Positions 30,607-32,710 of a stretch of 32,710 bases of DNA are shown here, piece after piece. The stretch lies in the NCBI GenBank assembly GCA_002305725.1, contig DBQM01000045.1:73568-106277 (forward strand), in the 5' to 3' direction. The DNA comes from Ruminococcus sp. UBA1394 (GTDB lineage Bacteria > Bacillota > Clostridia > Oscillospirales > Ruminococcaceae). The notes below the pieces were generated by a model. The model was not told where the DNA came from. It saw nothing but the letters and a program-made list of their open reading frames with translations, and made no database searches. The stretch's first letter is position 1. Each line of letters begins with the position of its first letter. Both the position numbers and the translations under genes were made by a program.

Positions 30607-31800
30607 GAAATCTTCTATAATGTCTGTGTAGTATCTTGCAATGGCTTCTCTGAATTCGTTTAGAGGATATTCATTGTAAGCGCAGTGCATAAATAGCCAA
30701 TCATAGGGATTTCTGATGTATAACTTCGGATAACCGCAGGTGTAAAGCAAATCATCTGTATCACGCACAAAGTCACTGAAATTTTCTTCCAGGGAGCAGA
30801 ACATTTTATCCTCGATATTCTCATAGAAAAGCAGTGCAAAATAGCGGTAAAAATTCAGAAATATAAGCGCTTTCCGCATGGATTCATATGATACCGGTTT
30901 CCTGTTTTTTATATTGGACAGCTGCATTTTTAATGGAAAATTTGATTTTACAATTTCAGGCAATTCAGCCGCTTTTGCAAAAGATTGCTCCCCTTTATAC
31001 CCAAGAATATCTGCACCCAGCATCTGAAATAAAAGCAGATCAATATTTGCTTTTCGGTTGATTTTACGGGATTCATGCTCAGTTGTTTCAATTTCATACA
31101 TTTTCACCGCAAGCTCGCAGGTTTCGTCAATGAGGGCATTGGCATATCGGTAGGCAGTCTGATTGTTCCGGAAAAATTCACTATGATTCTTTTGGATATA
31201 TGCAAGCAGTTCCTTTTCGGTATGTACTTTTTTCAGCGCATTGCCGATCATGCTGGTGTATTCCAAAACAGGTGGTTCGTTTGTATATGATTCAAGAATT
31301 TTATCTGCTTTTGCAATTAATTCCTGTGCAGCAGAATAGTTCAGATGATTGGCAAAACAGTAATAATAAATCGCTTCGTGATGATCACGGTAATTAAAAG
31401 GACATTCAAAGTACACTTTCCAAAAGAATTCTATGACTTCATCAAGAGAAAAATCCAATGAAAAACACAGCAAATATACAAGTTCCCTGCTTCGGCTGCC
31501 TGATATTGGACGCTTGTCTGTGAACCAGTTCCTGATATTTGTGCGGTTAATGGTTATGCCATTTTCTGCACACTTTTCAAGTATAAAAGCAACTTTGGCT
31601 TCAATAGAATCCGTATCGCCATTATATCCGTGTGCAGCAATGGAATCAGTCAGACCATCCGCAAACGTCTTGCATTGGTAGGTATGCAGGTAATCTTCCT
31701 GTATTTCATCTTCATCATCAAAGGTATAATCATCTTCAAGCAGTGAATCGAGACAGCGGCGAGTCAATTCTCCTGCATTGTCATATAGTGTATCAGTCAT
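30604..31800 (-). CDS. HTH-like 398-residue protein upstream of the kinase genes
   Basis: I cannot name this family. After an acidic start, residues about 80-130 (NGITINRTNIRNWFTDKRPI, SGSRSRELVYLLCFSLDFSL, DEVIEFFWKVYFECPFNYRD) look like a helix-turn-helix with a conserved follow-on helix. The remainder is alpha-helical and may fold as repeats. AGGAGG precedes ATG 31800. It is the first gene of the leftward cassette, ending 52 bp before the kinase C-lobe gene, and it may regulate or sense for that module. No cleavage or catalytic motif is visible. Confidence 0.75.
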   Translation of the reverse strand: MTDTLYDNAGELTRRCLDSLLEDDYTFDDEDEIQEDYLHTYQCKTFADGLTDSIAAHGYNGDTDSIEAKVAFILEKCAENGITINRTNIRNWFTDKRPISGSRSRELVYLLCFSLDFSLDEVIEFFWKVYFECPFNYRDHHEAIYYYCFANHLNYSAAQELIAKADKILESYTNEPPVLEYTSMIGNALKKVHTEKELLAYIQKNHSEFFRNNQTAYRYANALIDETCELAVKMYEIETTEHESRKINRKANIDLLLFQMLGADILGYKGEQSFAKAAELPEIVKSNFPLKMQLSNIKNRKPVSYESMRKALIFLNFYRYFALLFYENIEDKMFCSLEENFSDFVRDTDDLLYTCGYPKLYIRNPYDWLFMHCAYNEYPLNEFREAIARYYTDIIEDF

Positions 31801-31820
31801 TTTTATCCTCCTGAATATAA

Positions 31821-31871
31821 AAAATCATTTTTACAAATCTTTCCCGGCAGGTTGTAGAATGTAATCACAGC
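31821..31871 (+). promoter_or_regulatory. Repeated accessory promoter, copy G
   Basis: AAAATCATTTTTACAAA (31821-31837) holds TTTACA 31830-31835. A 19-bp spacer precedes TAGAAT (31855-31860), and AATCACAGC ends 11 bp later (31871). It drives the 52-residue zinc-ribbon gene, divergent from the 398-residue gene. Confidence 0.77.
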
Positions 31872-31902
31872 AGAAATGCAAAATCAAAAGGAGGAATTTA
31901 CT

Positions 31903-32061
31903 ATGAATCAGAAACCTTGGAAAGATGCAAAAGGAAATTGTAAATGTGAAAGCTGCGGAAAAACCGTTCCCAAGAATAATTTATATTGGGAACGTGGACT
32001 TGGCTATTGTAAAGCTTGCTACAAGGACATTCAGCGTTACAATCAGCGCAAAAGACGTTAA
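31903..32061 (+). CDS. 52-residue zinc-ribbon protein
   Basis: This small basic protein (MNQKPWKDAKGNCKCESCGK at the start) has CESCGK and, 20 residues later, CKACYK: two CxxC knuckles that should bind one zinc. The tail is Arg/Lys-rich (RYNQRKRR), so nucleic-acid binding is plausible. ATG 31903 is chosen for the AAAGGAGGA site 10 nt upstream. Its stop overlaps by 4 bp with the stop of the convergent XRE gene. It is the only gene behind promoter copy G. Confidence 0.78.
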   Translation: MNQKPWKDAKGNCKCESCGKTVPKNNLYWERGLGYCKACYKDIQRYNQRKRR

Positions 32062-32318
32062 TCGGTTATTGGAATGGAAGCGTCTATCAGGTCGGTAATA
32101 CTTACTTCCAGAACTCGTGATAGAGCAACCAATTCAATATCGGTAACAAATCGCTCGCCGTTTTCGATCCTGCGGATAAAATGATGGTCAACATCAAATC
32201 CGGCGAGCTGCATTTTTCTTGCAAGCTCTCTTTGCGAGATATTTCTTTGATGCCGGAGCGCTGTCAGGCGTTCTCCGGTGATATTATTGGAACCTGTTTT
32301 GGTTTTTAGCTTGAACAT
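32058..32318 (-). CDS. XRE-family HTH repressor
   Basis: This 86-residue protein has a Cro/CI-type helix-turn-helix (TGERLTALRHQRNISQRELA, then FDVDHHFIRRIENGERFVTD, then IELVALSRVLEVSITDLI). The start at 32318 (MFKLKTKTG) is preferred over 32447 because AAAGGAG precedes it; the longer frame would run through the divergent promoter. It likely binds the paired TGGTGAATAGTG sites in that promoter, repressing the small gene at 32482 and perhaps itself. It converges on the zinc-ribbon gene. Confidence 0.88.
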   Translation of the reverse strand: MFKLKTKTGSNNITGERLTALRHQRNISQRELARKMQLAGFDVDHHFIRRIENGERFVTDIELVALSRVLEVSITDLIDASIPITD

Positions 32319-32384
32319 GACGGGTTCTCCTTTTGTTGAATACTCATAATCAAACGACAAGCGCTTTGTACACTTTGTCAAAAG

Positions 32385-32456
32385 TGGTGAATAGTGTTTG
32401 ACATTATCTCTATTATATGCTATAATGTGTGATGAAGTGGTGTTCACTATTCACCA
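32385..32456 (+). promoter_or_regulatory. Promoter with paired inverted operators between XRE and the 66-residue gene
   Basis: TTGACA (32398-32403), a 17-bp spacer and TATAAT (32421-32426) form a consensus promoter. It is flanked by TGGTGAATAGTG (32385-32396) and its exact inverted complement CACTATTCACCA (32445-32456). An extra CACTTT-GTCA-AAAGTG palindrome lies at 32371-32386. This is the layout expected for a repressor of the XRE type encoded next door. Confidence 0.85.
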
Positions 32457-32481
32457 AAGTAAGAATATTGGAGGAGTTATT

Positions 32482-32682
32482 ATGGCTAAAATTATGCTGA
32501 GAAAAACAGATAAGAAATGCGCCTTGTGCAGATATTGGAACGGTGCAATGGGCAGCACAACAATTCAGCCGAAACTTGGCGGAAATTTTCAGGTGGAGAC
32601 AACGGAAAAGCAGACTTGCTACCAGAGAACGGGACAGACGACTGCTAATTTTGGGTGTCAAAAGTTCGAGCCGAGATATTAA
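32482..32682 (+). CDS. 66-residue Cys-containing small protein
   Basis: This protein (MAKIMLRKTDKKCALCRYWN at the start) has CALC and two later cysteines (TCYQ, FGCQKF), which may form a small zinc site. GGAGGAG at 32470-32476 supports ATG 32482; the earlier ATG 32398 would include the promoter. No function is recognised. It is controlled by the strong XRE-flanked promoter. Nothing is seen after it to the window end. Confidence 0.7.
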   Translation: MAKIMLRKTDKKCALCRYWNGAMGSTTIQPKLGGNFQVETTEKQTCYQRTGQTTANFGCQKFEPRY

Positions 32683-32710
32683 AAATAAGACCTGCAAATA
32701 AAAGTCAAGT

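Noticed and set aside
15556..31871. Dispersed repeats read as a CRISPR array
   Set aside because: Copies lie up to many kb apart on both strands before genes, with fixed -10 spacing; they are promoters, not spacer-separated repeats.
32320..32447. N-terminal extension of the XRE protein
   Set aside because: The longer start lies inside the operator-promoter region and has no ribosome binding site; ATG 32318 with AAAGGAG is better.

Overview
The window looks like a chromosomal segment of a Gram-positive, dockerin-producing gut or rumen bacterium of the Oscillospiraceae (Ruminococcus-like). The evidence is three secreted proteins with C-terminal type I-like dockerins, GGAGG-type ribosome binding sites, a YicI-like alpha-xylosidase, a gatCAB operon carrying an archaeal-type AspRS, and an smpB-ssrA pair. 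No species is assigned; that would need a database search.

Host part (1 to about 15065). A large signal-peptide protein with four repeated beta-rich modules and a dockerin is followed by stacked hairpins and a terminator. Next come a GH31 alpha-xylosidase behind a good promoter, a PH-like small protein and an FkbM-type methyltransferase. A bidirectional terminator separates these from the leftward operon gatC-gatA-gatB/aspS, in which GatB and an archaeal-type aspartyl-tRNA synthetase form one continuous 956-residue polypeptide. Two tandem small dockerin proteins follow, then smpB behind a consensus sigma-A promoter and the tmRNA gene, whose tag reads ARKNITVSTRNLQVAA.

Accessory part (from 15066 to the window end). 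This is AT-richer and looks like an integrated mobile element or nested elements lying just after ssrA. It holds three terminator-like hairpins at the entry, an unknown gene, an AT-rich repeat region (possible origin), an SF3 helicase of the phage/plasmid primase type, an internally duplicated unknown protein, and a long leftward operon. That operon reads: Zn-finger/amidoligase, class II glutamine amidotransferase, two tiny hydrophobic peptides not previously called, DUF1643, a small protein, large serine recombinase, DUF960. A rightward group follows (two small proteins and a second large serine recombinase with a degenerate zinc ribbon). The right side carries a leftward cassette: a 398-residue HTH-like protein, a 122-residue protein resembling only a kinase C-lobe, and a 1084-residue protein kinase-STAND NTPase-TPR protein. 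This is a plausible conflict or antiphage module. The window ends with a small zinc-ribbon protein, an XRE repressor and a Cys-containing small protein divided by a promoter with symmetric operators.

The most unusual signal is a promoter architecture repeated seven times in the accessory part, on both strands: a 17-bp block AAAATCATTTTTACAAA (or close), a -10-like TANNAT exactly 19 bp after the embedded TTTACA, and in most copies CAGC ending exactly 11 bp after the -10. It precedes the replication genes, the kinase cassette and several small orphan genes, so it appears to join them into one regulon.
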